From an uncultured Halomonas sp. (GTDB lineage Bacteria > Pseudomonadota > Gammaproteobacteria > Pseudomonadales > Halomonadaceae), in contig NZ_CANMTQ010000003.1 in assembly GCF_947500835.1 (NCBI RefSeq), positions 1-64,000 of the forward strand: 64,000 nucleotides of DNA. The letters run 5' to 3'. The position numbers and the translations under genes are program-made. Each line of letters starts with the position of its first letter. Within the stretch, counting starts at the first letter, position 1. Below the pieces are notes generated by a model. That model had not been told where the DNA came from, did no database searches, and worked only from the letters and a program-made list of their open reading frames with translations. This document shows, in pieces, positions 19,209 to 27,749 of this stretch.

Positions 19209-19291
19209 CAACGAAGTTAGCTAGTAAAAATACGCTGTTTAATTTCCTCTCTGCACTCGCTTCATTCCTCATTTGAGCGAGGTGCAGTTTT

Positions 19292-20182
19292 ATGCGTGTT
19301 TCCGCAACGGTTTGCTCCAAGGGTGGTGTCGGTAAGACCACTGTCACCGCCAATTTGGGCGGTCTGATGGCCGATGCCGGCCTCCAAGTGCTGCTCATCG
19401 ACTTGGACTCCCAGCCGACCCTTTCTTCCTATTATGAGCTGTCACAGCCGGCCCCCGGCGGGGTGTATGAGCTGCTGGCCACCGAGCTGATCGACCTCGA
19501 TCAGATCATTTCTCGAACGTTCATTCCCAATCTCGATATCATCGTGTCCAACGATTATCGAAACCAGTTGCAGCAGCTATTGCTCAGCGCGCCGAATGGA
19601 CGCTTTCGACTGGTCGGGCTTCTTGATCGCTTCGCCGATCGCTACGATGCCATCCTCATTGATACGCAAGGCGCCCGCTCGATCCTGCTTGAAATGGCGG
19701 TTCTCGCCGCCGACCAGCTGGTTTCTCCCATTGTCCCCGAGCTGCTGACCGCCCGTGAGTTCGTGCGCGGTACCCAGGGCATGCTCAATGAAATGCGTGA
19801 GCTCACACAATACACACGCTTTAACGTGCCTCCGGTCGCCATCTTGCTCAACAAGATGACTGATCAACTACGTGATGCGCGTGATATTGCCAATAGCATT
19901 CGTAGCATGTACGCCGAAGTCGAAGATTTTGGTATCCGCGTTCTGGATACTGCGCTAGTCAATCTCTCGGCATACCGCGCTGCGGCTTTGCAGGGGCTTC
20001 CGGTACATCGCGTTGAACCGCGTAAGCCGTCGGGGCGTAAAGCATTGTCATGTGCAGATCAGATCAAGACCGTCGCTGCGGATCTTTATCCCGAGTGGAC
20101 CGAGGCGATTCGAGCAGTCAGCGTTACTCGTGTTAACGGCAAGCCAGGCACAGGGAAGCCGGAGGTGCGCTATGTTCACTGA
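19292..20182 (+). CDS. parA: ParA-family partition ATPase of the ICE
   Basis: 296 aa with the deviant Walker A KGGVGKTT (10-17), LLIDLDSQPT and the switch region ILIDTQGARS. ParA/Soj proteins open many ICEs of the ICEclc and PAPI-1 group, where they help maintain the excised form. GAGG in the upstream hairpin gives the ribosome site. The stop overlaps the start of the DnaB gene, beginning a run of translationally coupled genes to 26726. Confidence 0.93.
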   Translation: MRVSATVCSKGGVGKTTVTANLGGLMADAGLQVLLIDLDSQPTLSSYYELSQPAPGGVYELLATELIDLDQIISRTFIPNLDIIVSNDYRNQLQQLLLSAPNGRFRLVGLLDRFADRYDAILIDTQGARSILLEMAVLAADQLVSPIVPELLTAREFVRGTQGMLNEMRELTQYTRFNVPPVAILLNKMTDQLRDARDIANSIRSMYAEVEDFGIRVLDTALVNLSAYRAAALQGLPVHRVEPRKPSGRKALSCADQIKTVAADLYPEWTEAIRAVSVTRVNGKPGTGKPEVRYVH

Positions 20183-21587
20183 GACCGCCACTCCAACGCC
20201 TGTAAACGCTGAAGTTATGGGGCTGATGCCGCCACATAGCATCGAGGCCGAACAGTCCACCCTGGGCGGACTGATGCTGGACAATACGAAGTGGGACGAC
20301 ATCTGCGAGATCGTCGATGCCGGGACTTTCTATCGTTTCGAGCATCAATGCATTTTCAAGACCATGGCCGAACTCATCGGCAACGACGCTCCGGTGGATG
20401 TTGTCACGCTGTCCGAGCTGCTCGAGCGGGATGGCCATCTTGAGTCCGTTGGAGGTCTCGCCTATCTGGGCGAGATAGTCCGCAACACTCCCTCCGCCAC
20501 CAATATCGTGGCCTATGCCAATGTGGTGCGCGAACGCCAGCGTCGGCGTCAGCTGATCAACGTAGGACGTGATCTCAGCCAGCAGGCGCTGGACGGTCAT
20601 CGGGTCAGCTCGACGCTGATCGAAGCCACTGAACGACAGCTGTTCGAGCTGGCCGAAGAGCGCCAATCCCAAACCACCGGGATCCGCCCGGCGCTGATGG
20701 CCGCCATCGACACGATCGACCGTGCATTCAACGCCAAAGACGGGATTACCGGCACACCCACCGGCTACAAGGATCTGGATGCACTGACCTGCGGCTGGCA
20801 GGACAGCGACCTGATCGTCATCGCCGGACGGCCCTCGCAGGGCAAGACGACCCTGGGCATGAACCTGATCGAGAATGCGTTGCTTACGACGGCTGGCCGC
20901 ACGGAGATGGCTACCGCCCCCGTGTTCGTCTTTTCACTCGAGATGCCCGAAGAGCAGTTGATGCTGCGCCTGATGGCCAGTCTGGGACGACTCGACATGA
21001 GCCGGCTGCGCGCCGGTCGGCTTGATGACACCGAATGGGACAGGCTGACACTGGTGACCAATCAGATATTGGGATTCGAAGACCGCCTTTTCATCGACGA
21101 TTCCAGCGGGATCTCGGCAACGGCGCTCAAATCCCGAGCGCGTCGAATGATGCGCCGGCACGGCAAGCCAGCGCTCATCCTGATCGATTATCTCCAGCTG
21201 CTCACGGAGCCGGGCTGCGAAAATCGCAACAACGAAGTCTCGGCCATTTCCCGGATCCTCAAGGCCATGGCCAAGGAACTGGCATGTCCTGTCATCGCGC
21301 TTTCACAGCTCAACCGCGGACTGGAAAACCGACCGAACAAGCGCCCGTGTCTCGCCGATCTGCGTGACAGCGGCGCAGTGGAGCAGGATGCAGACGTCAT
21401 CGGCTTTGTCTACCGCGACGAGGTCTACCATCCTGATAATCCTGACAGCAAGGGAGTCGCCGAACTGATCATCGGCAAGCAGCGCAACGGCCCGGTCGGC
21501 ACGATCCACCTGGCGTTTCTGGGATCCAGCACGCGCTTTGAATCCCTTGACTGGAAGCACGTTCAAGAAACGGGAGGGGCGGCATGA
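20172..21587 (+). CDS. dnaB: ICE-encoded replicative DNA helicase, DnaB family
   Basis: 471 aa. N-terminal DnaB domain (PPHSIEAEQSTLGGLMLDNTKWDD), linker helix, and a RecA-type motor with Walker A in AGRPSQGKTT (219-227), LILIDYLQLL (Walker B) and SQLNRGLENRP. A helicase encoded by the element suggests autonomous replication after excision. ATG 20172 has GGAGG upstream and overlaps parA by 11 bases. It ends in ATGA overlap with the next gene. Confidence 0.94.
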   Translation: MFTETATPTPVNAEVMGLMPPHSIEAEQSTLGGLMLDNTKWDDICEIVDAGTFYRFEHQCIFKTMAELIGNDAPVDVVTLSELLERDGHLESVGGLAYLGEIVRNTPSATNIVAYANVVRERQRRRQLINVGRDLSQQALDGHRVSSTLIEATERQLFELAEERQSQTTGIRPALMAAIDTIDRAFNAKDGITGTPTGYKDLDALTCGWQDSDLIVIAGRPSQGKTTLGMNLIENALLTTAGRTEMATAPVFVFSLEMPEEQLMLRLMASLGRLDMSRLRAGRLDDTEWDRLTLVTNQILGFEDRLFIDDSSGISATALKSRARRMMRRHGKPALILIDYLQLLTEPGCENRNNEVSAISRILKAMAKELACPVIALSQLNRGLENRPNKRPCLADLRDSGAVEQDADVIGFVYRDEVYHPDNPDSKGVAELIIGKQRNGPVGTIHLAFLGSSTRFESLDWKHVQETGGAA

Positions 21588-22156
21588 GTACCATCGTCAC
21601 GCATTCAGGCAGAGTGGTCTCCTTGCTCGAGCCGAGCTCGAGCATGATCGATGCCGAGGATATCGGTCGTGCGCTGAGCCGCATCTGCCGCTTCGGCGGC
21701 CATACGCGCGAGCATTACAGTGTTGCCCAACATTGCGTGCTGGCAAGCCACTGGGTACCAGCCGCACATCAACTGACCGCCCTGATGCACGACGCCACCG
21801 AGGCGTACGTTGGCGATATTGTGTCACCGCTCAAGGCATTGATTCCCGCGTTCAAGCACATTGAGGCGCGCTTCTGGACAGCCATCGCCACACGCTTTGC
21901 CCTGCCTGTCGACATGCCCGCCTGCATTCACGACATCGATCTGATCCTGCTCGCCACCGAGCGCCGTGATCTGCTATGCGATGATGCGATCTGGCCACAT
22001 CTCGAGGGGGTCACTCCCTTGACGGCACCTATCGAGCCTTGGTCGATGGATCACGCATACGATCAGTGGATGACGCGCTTCGAGCAGCTCAATGCGCAAC
22101 GTCACGACACCAGGATGTTAAAGGTTTTGGTGGAAAAGGAGGTGGCGCATGGCTAA
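21584..22156 (+). CDS. HD-domain phosphohydrolase
   Basis: 190 aa. Metal ligands are visible as HYSVAQHC, the HD pair in ALMHDATEAYVGDIVSPLK (H69-D70), and a downstream HDIDLILLATERRDLL. It resembles the YfbR/HD-superfamily hydrolases that act on nucleotides; in an ICE it might adjust dNTP pools or signal nucleotides, which is inference. The start overlaps the dnaB stop by 4 bases. Confidence 0.85.
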   Translation: MSTIVTHSGRVVSLLEPSSSMIDAEDIGRALSRICRFGGHTREHYSVAQHCVLASHWVPAAHQLTALMHDATEAYVGDIVSPLKALIPAFKHIEARFWTAIATRFALPVDMPACIHDIDLILLATERRDLLCDDAIWPHLEGVTPLTAPIEPWSMDHAYDQWMTRFEQLNAQRHDTRMLKVLVEKEVAHG

Positions 22157-22340
22157 TGCATCCCCCGTACGCGGCGCAAGCCGCGCGCTGATTCGCGTCA
22201 TTCACTATGCCGTCGATCATGGTTGGAACGTTGAGCACACGCGCGGCGGCCATGTCCGCTTCATCAAACCCGGCTGCTCCCCGGTCATCACCGGGTTTTC
22301 CCTCAGCAACCGCCCTGACGCTCTCGACAGGAGGCATTGA
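22149..22340 (+). CDS. Small HicA-like (dsRBD-fold) protein
   Basis: 63 aa. The pattern GWNVEHTRGGHVRFIKPGCSPVITGFSLS resembles the HicA fold, including a central His at the position of the catalytic residue in HicA mRNA interferases. No hicB partner follows; the next gene is an unrelated 168-aa protein. It overlaps the HD gene by 8 bases. It may be a regulatory RNA-binding protein rather than a toxin. Confidence 0.6.
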   Translation: MANASPVRGASRALIRVIHYAVDHGWNVEHTRGGHVRFIKPGCSPVITGFSLSNRPDALDRRH

Positions 22341-22343
22341 CCC

Positions 22344-22850
22344 ATGGCCCATATCCTGCATTTTCCCGTGCATGAGATCAGTGACGTCGGCATGGAGCGC
22401 TACCTGACGAGCAAAGAATGCCGCGCCTTGAGCCTGACCGACCCATTTGCGGACTGGATCGAGTCACTCGATCACTGGTTTGACGCACATCCCCAGTCGC
22501 GTACGACGCGCAATGACGTGCTGCGCACGCTGCTGGCCGATACCTGGCTGGTCTTTCACATGGCCTGTGACAAGGGCACACGACTGGTCATGCTGCCACA
22601 CCATCGCCGGCGCTGGGCACAGCTCGAGTACCACGACTTGAGCGACTTCGAGCTGCTGGTGATCGTCAGCGACAACCTGACCGATCTACGCCAAGGGTTG
22701 CGCGCGCTGTCTCACCAGTCCCCGCCGCAGGGACGCAGCGATCCGAGTTTGGCGGCGCTCATTCACGGCATTGACCAGTTTAACCGGCGGCTGGAGCGGC
22801 TGTTCGACCCTGAATCATCTGCCGCCCGACAGCCGGAGGGAACATCATGA
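22344..22850 (+). CDS. ICE hypothetical protein
   Basis: 168 aa, mainly helical, with no signal peptide or membrane segment. I do not recognise a domain. It begins MAHILHFPVHEISDVGMERYL and carries a basic/aromatic middle (LPHHRRRWAQLEYHDLSDFELLVIVSDN). A ribosome site GGAGG lies at 22330. Its stop overlaps the parB start by 4 bases, so it belongs to the maintenance operon. Confidence 0.72.
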   Translation: MAHILHFPVHEISDVGMERYLTSKECRALSLTDPFADWIESLDHWFDAHPQSRTTRNDVLRTLLADTWLVFHMACDKGTRLVMLPHHRRRWAQLEYHDLSDFELLVIVSDNLTDLRQGLRALSHQSPPQGRSDPSLAALIHGIDQFNRRLERLFDPESSAARQPEGTS

Positions 22851-24856
22851 GCAGAAACATCATTACCCCCGATCAGATCGCGGCCAAGCTGAATCAGCCC
22901 GGGCCGGCACTGAACACGCGACCCATCGAACGACTGCCGGCCCCGACGACCGAGCAGTCCATGTCGCTGACGCTGGATCAGCTGCGCCCCTATGATCGCA
23001 ATCCGCGCACCCAGCACAACCCCAAGTATGCCGAGATTCGCGAATCGATCCGTGCCGTCGGTCTCAAGCAGAAGTTGAGCGTCACCCAGCGTCCGGGCGA
23101 TGACCGCTACATGATCTCCGATGGCGGCAATACCCGCCTGGCGATCCTCAACGAGCTGTATGAAGAGACCGGCGACGAGCGCTTCTATTACCAGGACTGC
23201 CATTTCATGCCGTGGCAGGGGGAGATCAATGTCCTCGCCGGCCACCTGGCCGAGAACGACAATCGGGGGCAGCTCAGCTGGATCGAGCGGGCGCGCGGGA
23301 TCTTCGAGGCCAAGCGCATGATCGAGGACGAGGCGGGCGACGCCGTCTCACAGCGTGAGTTGACCCGCCGCCTGCAAGCGCTGGGCTATACCATCAATCA
23401 AAGTCATATTTCAAAAATGCTCTACACCATCGAGCACTTTCTGCCCACGCTGCCCCTGACCCTCGATAGCGGGATGGGCAAGGGACAAATCGAGAAGCTG
23501 ATCGCCTACCGTCAGTTCTGCGAGGAGTGCTGGATCCGCTGTCGCGACTACTGGCTCGCCCATGCCGACGATCTGGGCGAGGGCAAGGAATGGGCGGTGA
23601 ATATCGTCGATGGCGACTTCGCCCAGGCCTGGCACGATGAGATGAGCCAGCTCGATCACGAGGGACAGACCGAATTTCGCTGGAGCCTGGTCGAGGATCG
23701 CCTCAAGGGCATGCTGCACGATCACACCGGGTTGCATTTCAATCCCATCGACATGGCGTGGAAAAACTGGTTTACCGTGCGCAAGTACGGCCAGACCGCC
23801 AGTGCGGACGATAAAGCGGATATCTGGACCACCGTTGACAGCGAACTGGACCGGCTACGCCATCCCCAGGCACGTCAGTTTTATCCCCCGCTGGAAGACG
23901 CTGCGGTCTCGTCAAGTAGACCGTCACGGACTGCGCGCCCAGGATCAACCTCGGATGCGGCGAGTGACCAGGGCGACGGCGATGCCCCGGTCTTTGCCGA
24001 GGGGCGCACCGACCTGACGCCATCGCCCTCACCGGAGGCACTCGGCGTACCCCGCCCCGGCGGCGTCGACGAATCGATCGAGATACAGACCATGCGGGCG
24101 CAGCTCGAAGCGCTCGAGCAGCGCAACGCCGAACTCGAGGCCCAATCGCCACAGGCATCAACTACACCGTATACCGAACGCCACGTAGACGCAGACGAGA
24201 ACGACGCGGCGGACACGTTACTGGATGCCGACGGGTTCATGCAGGAACACAATCCGCAGCCAATCCGCTCCGCCGAAGAACAGGTCGGCCTGGTCGAGGC
24301 GCTGACGCTCTCGCCCTATGCGGAAACAGAAGGCCATCGCCAGCTGCGGCATTGGCAGGCCCAGGAACATGGCGAGGAAGCGATCGATTTCGAGGCGGCG
24401 GCGCTCAAGAGCGTGCCGCTGCTGTCCGGCGAGCCTGTCGCCCCCATCACCGATCTCTGGCACGTCCCGGCCTGGCGGCGCAACGCCCGGGATCTACGCA
24501 TGCAGATCGGCGAGGTCGTCCAGGCGCTGGGCGACTGGGCGCAGCTCGAGGTCAGTGGAACCAGCGACGTCATTCGACTCAATGCCCGGGAAGGGCTGGG
24601 GTTCGAGCTTGCGCCGCTACAGGACAATCCGAGCCGGCGCGCCCAGCTGGTGTGGCAGCTGCTGGCCGGGCTTCAGGGCGACATCGACCCGATGTTGCCG
24701 GCTGACATCTCGTTATTTGGGGAACTGATCGGCAGTCATGGCACCGCGAGCGAGGTGCGCCTGCCGGATGGGTTATTCATTCGCGTGTTCTGGCTGACCC
24801 GGCTGATTCGGGTATTGCGCGAGACACTCGATAACGCAGAGGGGAATCCGCAATGA
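22847..24856 (+). CDS. parB: ParB-family protein of PFGI-1-class ICEs
   Basis: 669 aa, larger than chromosomal ParB. The ParB/Srx domain is at about 40-130 (LDQLRPYDRNPRTQHNPKYAEI, SDGGNTRLAILNEL, AGHLAENDNRGQLSWIERA), with a helix-turn-helix near 160-190. A low-complexity linker (370-470) leads to a C-terminal domain. In ICEclc, a ParB-domain protein next to a DUF2857 protein forms the BisD-BisC transfer activator; the same arrangement here suggests a regulatory role, which is inference from that element. Confidence 0.88.
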   Translation: MSRNIITPDQIAAKLNQPGPALNTRPIERLPAPTTEQSMSLTLDQLRPYDRNPRTQHNPKYAEIRESIRAVGLKQKLSVTQRPGDDRYMISDGGNTRLAILNELYEETGDERFYYQDCHFMPWQGEINVLAGHLAENDNRGQLSWIERARGIFEAKRMIEDEAGDAVSQRELTRRLQALGYTINQSHISKMLYTIEHFLPTLPLTLDSGMGKGQIEKLIAYRQFCEECWIRCRDYWLAHADDLGEGKEWAVNIVDGDFAQAWHDEMSQLDHEGQTEFRWSLVEDRLKGMLHDHTGLHFNPIDMAWKNWFTVRKYGQTASADDKADIWTTVDSELDRLRHPQARQFYPPLEDAAVSSSRPSRTARPGSTSDAASDQGDGDAPVFAEGRTDLTPSPSPEALGVPRPGGVDESIEIQTMRAQLEALEQRNAELEAQSPQASTTPYTERHVDADENDAADTLLDADGFMQEHNPQPIRSAEEQVGLVEALTLSPYAETEGHRQLRHWQAQEHGEEAIDFEAAALKSVPLLSGEPVAPITDLWHVPAWRRNARDLRMQIGEVVQALGDWAQLEVSGTSDVIRLNAREGLGFELAPLQDNPSRRAQLVWQLLAGLQGDIDPMLPADISLFGELIGSHGTASEVRLPDGLFIRVFWLTRLIRVLRETLDNAEGNPQ

Positions 24857-25464
24857 CCACGCCACAGCTCAACCATGCCCTGTTCAATCAGGCCCTGATA
24901 CTCATTCGCGAGGGCGACATGCGCCGTGCCCGCGCGCTGGGGTTCACCAATGAGGAACTTCAGCGTCTGAGTCGTCTACGGGCCAGCGAGATCGAGTCCC
25001 TGGTCCACGAGTTTCCGGGCGTGGCCCGGTTCGAACTCGACCACGACACCTTCAAGGCGGCGCTGCGACGGGTGGACCGCGACCAGGACCGCGATGGCGT
25101 CGTCGATCTGTGCATCCGGCGTGGGGCCAGCGTGCAGATGCTGTCCGCGTTTTTCGGTTTGACGCCCAACGACTGCTCGTCACGGCGGACCCTGCTGGGG
25201 GTGCCGAGCCGGCAGGGACGCCTGCCCATGCCAGACGAGGCGGTCGAGACCGACGCCTGGCATCGCTGGCAGACGATCAGTGATGACCCGGCCAGTCCGG
25301 CAGCGGCGGAGGACATTCGCGGCATGCTCGTGCTGGCCGAGGAGGTCGATTTACCCCTGGCGGTGATCTGGACGCTGATCAAGCAATGGACCGTGCCCGA
25401 GCAGGCGCGCCGTGCGAGCCTGCCGGGTGACGATGAGCGCACATCGCAGTCTGGAGTTGCATGA
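24853..25464 (+). CDS. DUF2857 protein, candidate BisC-like transfer activator
   Basis: 203 aa. Start MTTPQLNHALFNQALILIREGDMRRARALGFTNEEL and the helix-turn-helix-like CIRRGASVQMLSAFFGLTPNDCSSRRTLLGV fit DUF2857, a distant FlhC-like family. It overlaps parB by 4 bases. In ICEclc the equivalent pair (BisD/BisC) switches on the transfer genes; the repeated motif at six operon starts here is a plausible target. Role is by analogy. Confidence 0.82.
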   Translation: MTTPQLNHALFNQALILIREGDMRRARALGFTNEELQRLSRLRASEIESLVHEFPGVARFELDHDTFKAALRRVDRDQDRDGVVDLCIRRGASVQMLSAFFGLTPNDCSSRRTLLGVPSRQGRLPMPDEAVETDAWHRWQTISDDPASPAAAEDIRGMLVLAEEVDLPLAVIWTLIKQWTVPEQARRASLPGDDERTSQSGVA

Positions 25465-26726
25465 TGACGCAGTTTGATGCGCTCATTGGCCGTGCGGCGG
25501 CGTCCCTGGCCCGACGCCGAGACGATGAGGGCTCGACGTCACCGTCCGAGAGCGGTGCGCTCGATGGGTTGCTGTTCATGGGTAATCCCCACGAGACCGT
25601 GCCGCGCGCGTTGCTCCTGGATCGACGCCTGGGCGCGGTCGACGTGCTGGGCTGGCAGATGATTCGACTACTGGCGAATGCCGATCGCACCACGGCCTTC
25701 CCCACCTATGACGAACTCGAACCCCTGCTGCGCGCAAGCGCTCACCAGAGAGCCTCACGTAAGACCGTGGCCCGGGTCATTGCAATCCTGCGCTTGACGC
25801 GCTGGATGACCCTGGGGCTGAAGGCCCGCAATACGGCCAACGGGCGCATGATCGGCAACGTCTACGTGTTGCATGACGAACCCCTGGCTCCGGCGGAAGC
25901 CCTGTCGCTGGATACGGCGTATCTCGAGTACGTGATCGGCTGCACACGACATCACCATCGCGCCGTGGCGCGCGTGGCCGCTCTGGTGCGCGATGAGCTG
26001 GCCGAGAGTGGTGTCCTCGACGTGCCGACGCGACTGGAGATTATCGAGCAGCGTGCCAAACGCCTGCGCAAAGCAGAGTTTCCCATGGAAACTCAGGCCT
26101 CCAGCGCTCAGTTTCCAACGGGAACTCAGGGAAATTCGCCCAGTTTCCAGCGGAAACTCAGGCAGTTTCCAGGCGACGTATCGCCCAGTTCCGCATGGAA
26201 ACTCAGTCAAGAATCAGTGGGTTACGACGCAGTTTCCGATCACGCCAACCCTACTACAGTACGTAGTTATACAAACCGTGTATGTAAAACCACTGCGCGC
26301 ACGGACGCCGGATCGCCGCTGATCTGGCCCTGGCCGCTGGAGTTGACCGGCGACGAACGCGAATCCGCCTCGTTCTTGCTGACGGGACTGCCCCAGGGCG
26401 TCCAACAGGCGGTGATCGATGAAACGGCGGGGCGACTCGAGGCGGGCAAGGTGAAAAACCCCTTGGGCTTCCTGCATACCCTGGCCAAACGAGCCGCCGC
26501 GAACGCGTTTCAACCAACGCACTTTGGTCAGGGTATTGTCAGCAAACGCCAGGGCAAGGCGACGCCCCCCGACACATCGAACACACAGGCCAGCCCCGGC
26601 AGCTCCGTGCCGATCGCGTCACCGATACGCCCGCCGGCGAGCACTGCCAGCGAACCCGAACCGCTTTCGGCAGAAACCGAACAGGCCCGCCAGGCGCTGT
26701 TCAAGCGGCTGGGCTTGCGGCGCTAG
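25461..26726 (+). CDS. STY4528-like ICE replication protein with internal iterons
   Basis: 421 aa. The N-terminal part (to about 205) has a winged-helix replication-initiator look: PTYDELEPLLRASAHQRASRKTVARVIAILRLTRWMTLG. A variable linker (about 206-280) is followed by a C-terminal domain with the motif GLPQGVQQAVIDETAGRLEAGKVKNPLGFLHTLAKRA. The linker DNA contains four 19-bp dyads plus two half-sites at 26076-26237, then an AT-rich patch. The gene overlaps the DUF2857 gene by 4 bases and ends the first operon. Confidence 0.85.
   Translation: MMTQFDALIGRAAASLARRRDDEGSTSPSESGALDGLLFMGNPHETVPRALLLDRRLGAVDVLGWQMIRLLANADRTTAFPTYDELEPLLRASAHQRASRKTVARVIAILRLTRWMTLGLKARNTANGRMIGNVYVLHDEPLAPAEALSLDTAYLEYVIGCTRHHHRAVARVAALVRDELAESGVLDVPTRLEIIEQRAKRLRKAEFPMETQASSAQFPTGTQGNSPSFQRKLRQFPGDVSPSSAWKLSQESVGYDAVSDHANPTTVRSYTNRVCKTTARTDAGSPLIWPWPLELTGDERESASFLLTGLPQGVQQAVIDETAGRLEAGKVKNPLGFLHTLAKRAAANAFQPTHFGQGIVSKRQGKATPPDTSNTQASPGSSVPIASPIRPPASTASEPEPLSAETEQARQALFKRLGLRR
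26076..26237. repeat. Phased iteron-like dyads inside the replication gene
   Basis: Four 19-bp dyads of the form CAGTTTCC-N3-GGAAACTC start at 26076, 26109, 26141 and 26186 (the last degenerate). Left half-sites CAGTTTCC lie at 26163 and 26230. Start intervals are 33, 32, 22, 23 and 44 bases, close to multiples of 11. The units lie in all three reading frames of the gene, so the DNA rather than the protein seems to be conserved. An AT-rich patch follows at 26251-26292. Layout resembles the lambda origin within gene O. Confidence 0.75.
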
Positions 26727-26742
26727 AAGCCTTGGCAGGTGT

Positions 26743-26754
26743 TTAACATTTTCG
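26743..26754 (+). promoter_or_regulatory. ICE operator-like motif, copy 1
   Basis: TTAACATTTTCG, a match to the TTAACGTTTTCC motif seen at six ICE operon starts. It ends 64 bases before the TIGR03761 start codon. No sigma-70 -10 box stands out downstream, so an activator-dependent promoter is possible. Confidence 0.6.
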
Positions 26755-26818
26755 ATAGGGGCCGGGAGTCGAAACCGCGATGCTGACATCCTATCCAGTG
26801 CATTTTGAGGAGTGACCC

Positions 26819-27577
26819 ATGGCCAGTGCCGAACCCCGTGTGGGACAACTACGCAGTCGCATCGAGATGACCCTGCATACCTATCCGGCCGTTCTGGTCT
26901 GGCACGGGCGTGGGGTTGAAAGTGGCAAGCCCCAGGTGGTGGGACTGAAGCAGTTTCTATTCCTGGCGGGACGTATTCACCAGTCGGCAGCCCGGGACGA
27001 TCCCTACGCCGACAGTTGGCTGTTGATGCTGGAAGACAAACTCGACGAGACCCGTCAAGCGCTGCACCAGCTCAAACAACGGGTCAGCACTGTTTTCGAA
27101 AGCATCCCCGAAGGGCTGGACGTCAGCCGCAATGTCAGCCAGCAACCGTTCGTAACCCCGGTATTCACTGGCGGTCAGATGGGCTGGCAAGCCGTAATGC
27201 TGCTGATGGAATACGACAGCATCGTGCGGGACGTGTTGCTGGCCCACCATATTGGCCTGCTGGGCAACAAACAGCGGGCCGCGATGATTCGTGACCAGGG
27301 TGGCCATGCCATGCGCTCGCTGTGCTATTCCCCGGCCAAGTTCCCGGGGTTCAGCGGTGCCGGGCGCGACGACTTCGCTGCCAACAATGCCAAGGCGCGT
27401 ACCGCCAGAGAGAAGTTCGGTGAGTTGCCGCAGGATATTCTGGAAGGGACGCGCCGCAGTGAGTTCGCCCCGACGATCCGGCGCGACGGGATGGCATCAA
27501 ATGATGCGCAAGCCCTGGAAGGTGCGGACCTGGACGATGATCAACTGATGCCCCAGGCCGGGGAGACCAAGGACTGA
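26819..27577 (+). CDS. TIGR03761-family ICE protein
   Basis: 252 aa soluble protein of the TIGR03761 (PFL_4669) family of integrating conjugative elements: RSRIEMTLHTYPAVLVWHGR, LFLAGRIHQSAARDDPYADSWLLMLEDKLDETR and GGQMGWQAVMLLMEYDSIVRDVLLAHHIGLL. Function is unproven; it always accompanies the replication/SSB block. GAGGAG precedes ATG 26819. It is the first gene after operator motif copy 1. Confidence 0.88.
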   Translation: MASAEPRVGQLRSRIEMTLHTYPAVLVWHGRGVESGKPQVVGLKQFLFLAGRIHQSAARDDPYADSWLLMLEDKLDETRQALHQLKQRVSTVFESIPEGLDVSRNVSQQPFVTPVFTGGQMGWQAVMLLMEYDSIVRDVLLAHHIGLLGNKQRAAMIRDQGGHAMRSLCYSPAKFPGFSGAGRDDFAANNAKARTAREKFGELPQDILEGTRRSEFAPTIRRDGMASNDAQALEGADLDDDQLMPQAGETKD

Positions 27578-27597
27578 GCTTATCAAGATCAATGAGG

Positions 27598-27710
27598 GTG
27601 TTGCCACTGGCAACACTCAACCAGGACAGCAGGGTGATTCCGGGGGAATCACTCAACCAGGACAGCAGGGTGATTCCGGGGGAATCACTCAACCAGGACA
27701 GCAGGGTGAT
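27598..27710 (+). repeat. 36-bp tandem repeats with covarying dyads
   Basis: Three 19-bp dyads (27598-27616, 27634-27652, 27670-27688), each followed by TCAACCAGGACAGCAGG, repeat with an exact 36-base period; a fourth unit is cut after GTGAT (27706-27710). The first dyad is GTGTTGCC-ACT-GGCAACAC; the others are GTGATTCC-GGG-GGAATCAC. Two base pairs change on both arms together. The 8-3-8 layout with a TTCC-N3-GGAA core matches the iterons at 26076. Could be protein-binding sites or RNA hairpins. Confidence 0.8.
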
Positions 27711-27749
27711 GGGGCAGATGATATCAGGATGTGACAACAGAATGAGGCC

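Noticed and set aside
27598..27710. CRISPR array, because of 36-bp periodic repeats
   Set aside because: The 36-bp units are tandem with no unique spacers between them, only three full copies exist and no cas gene is present.
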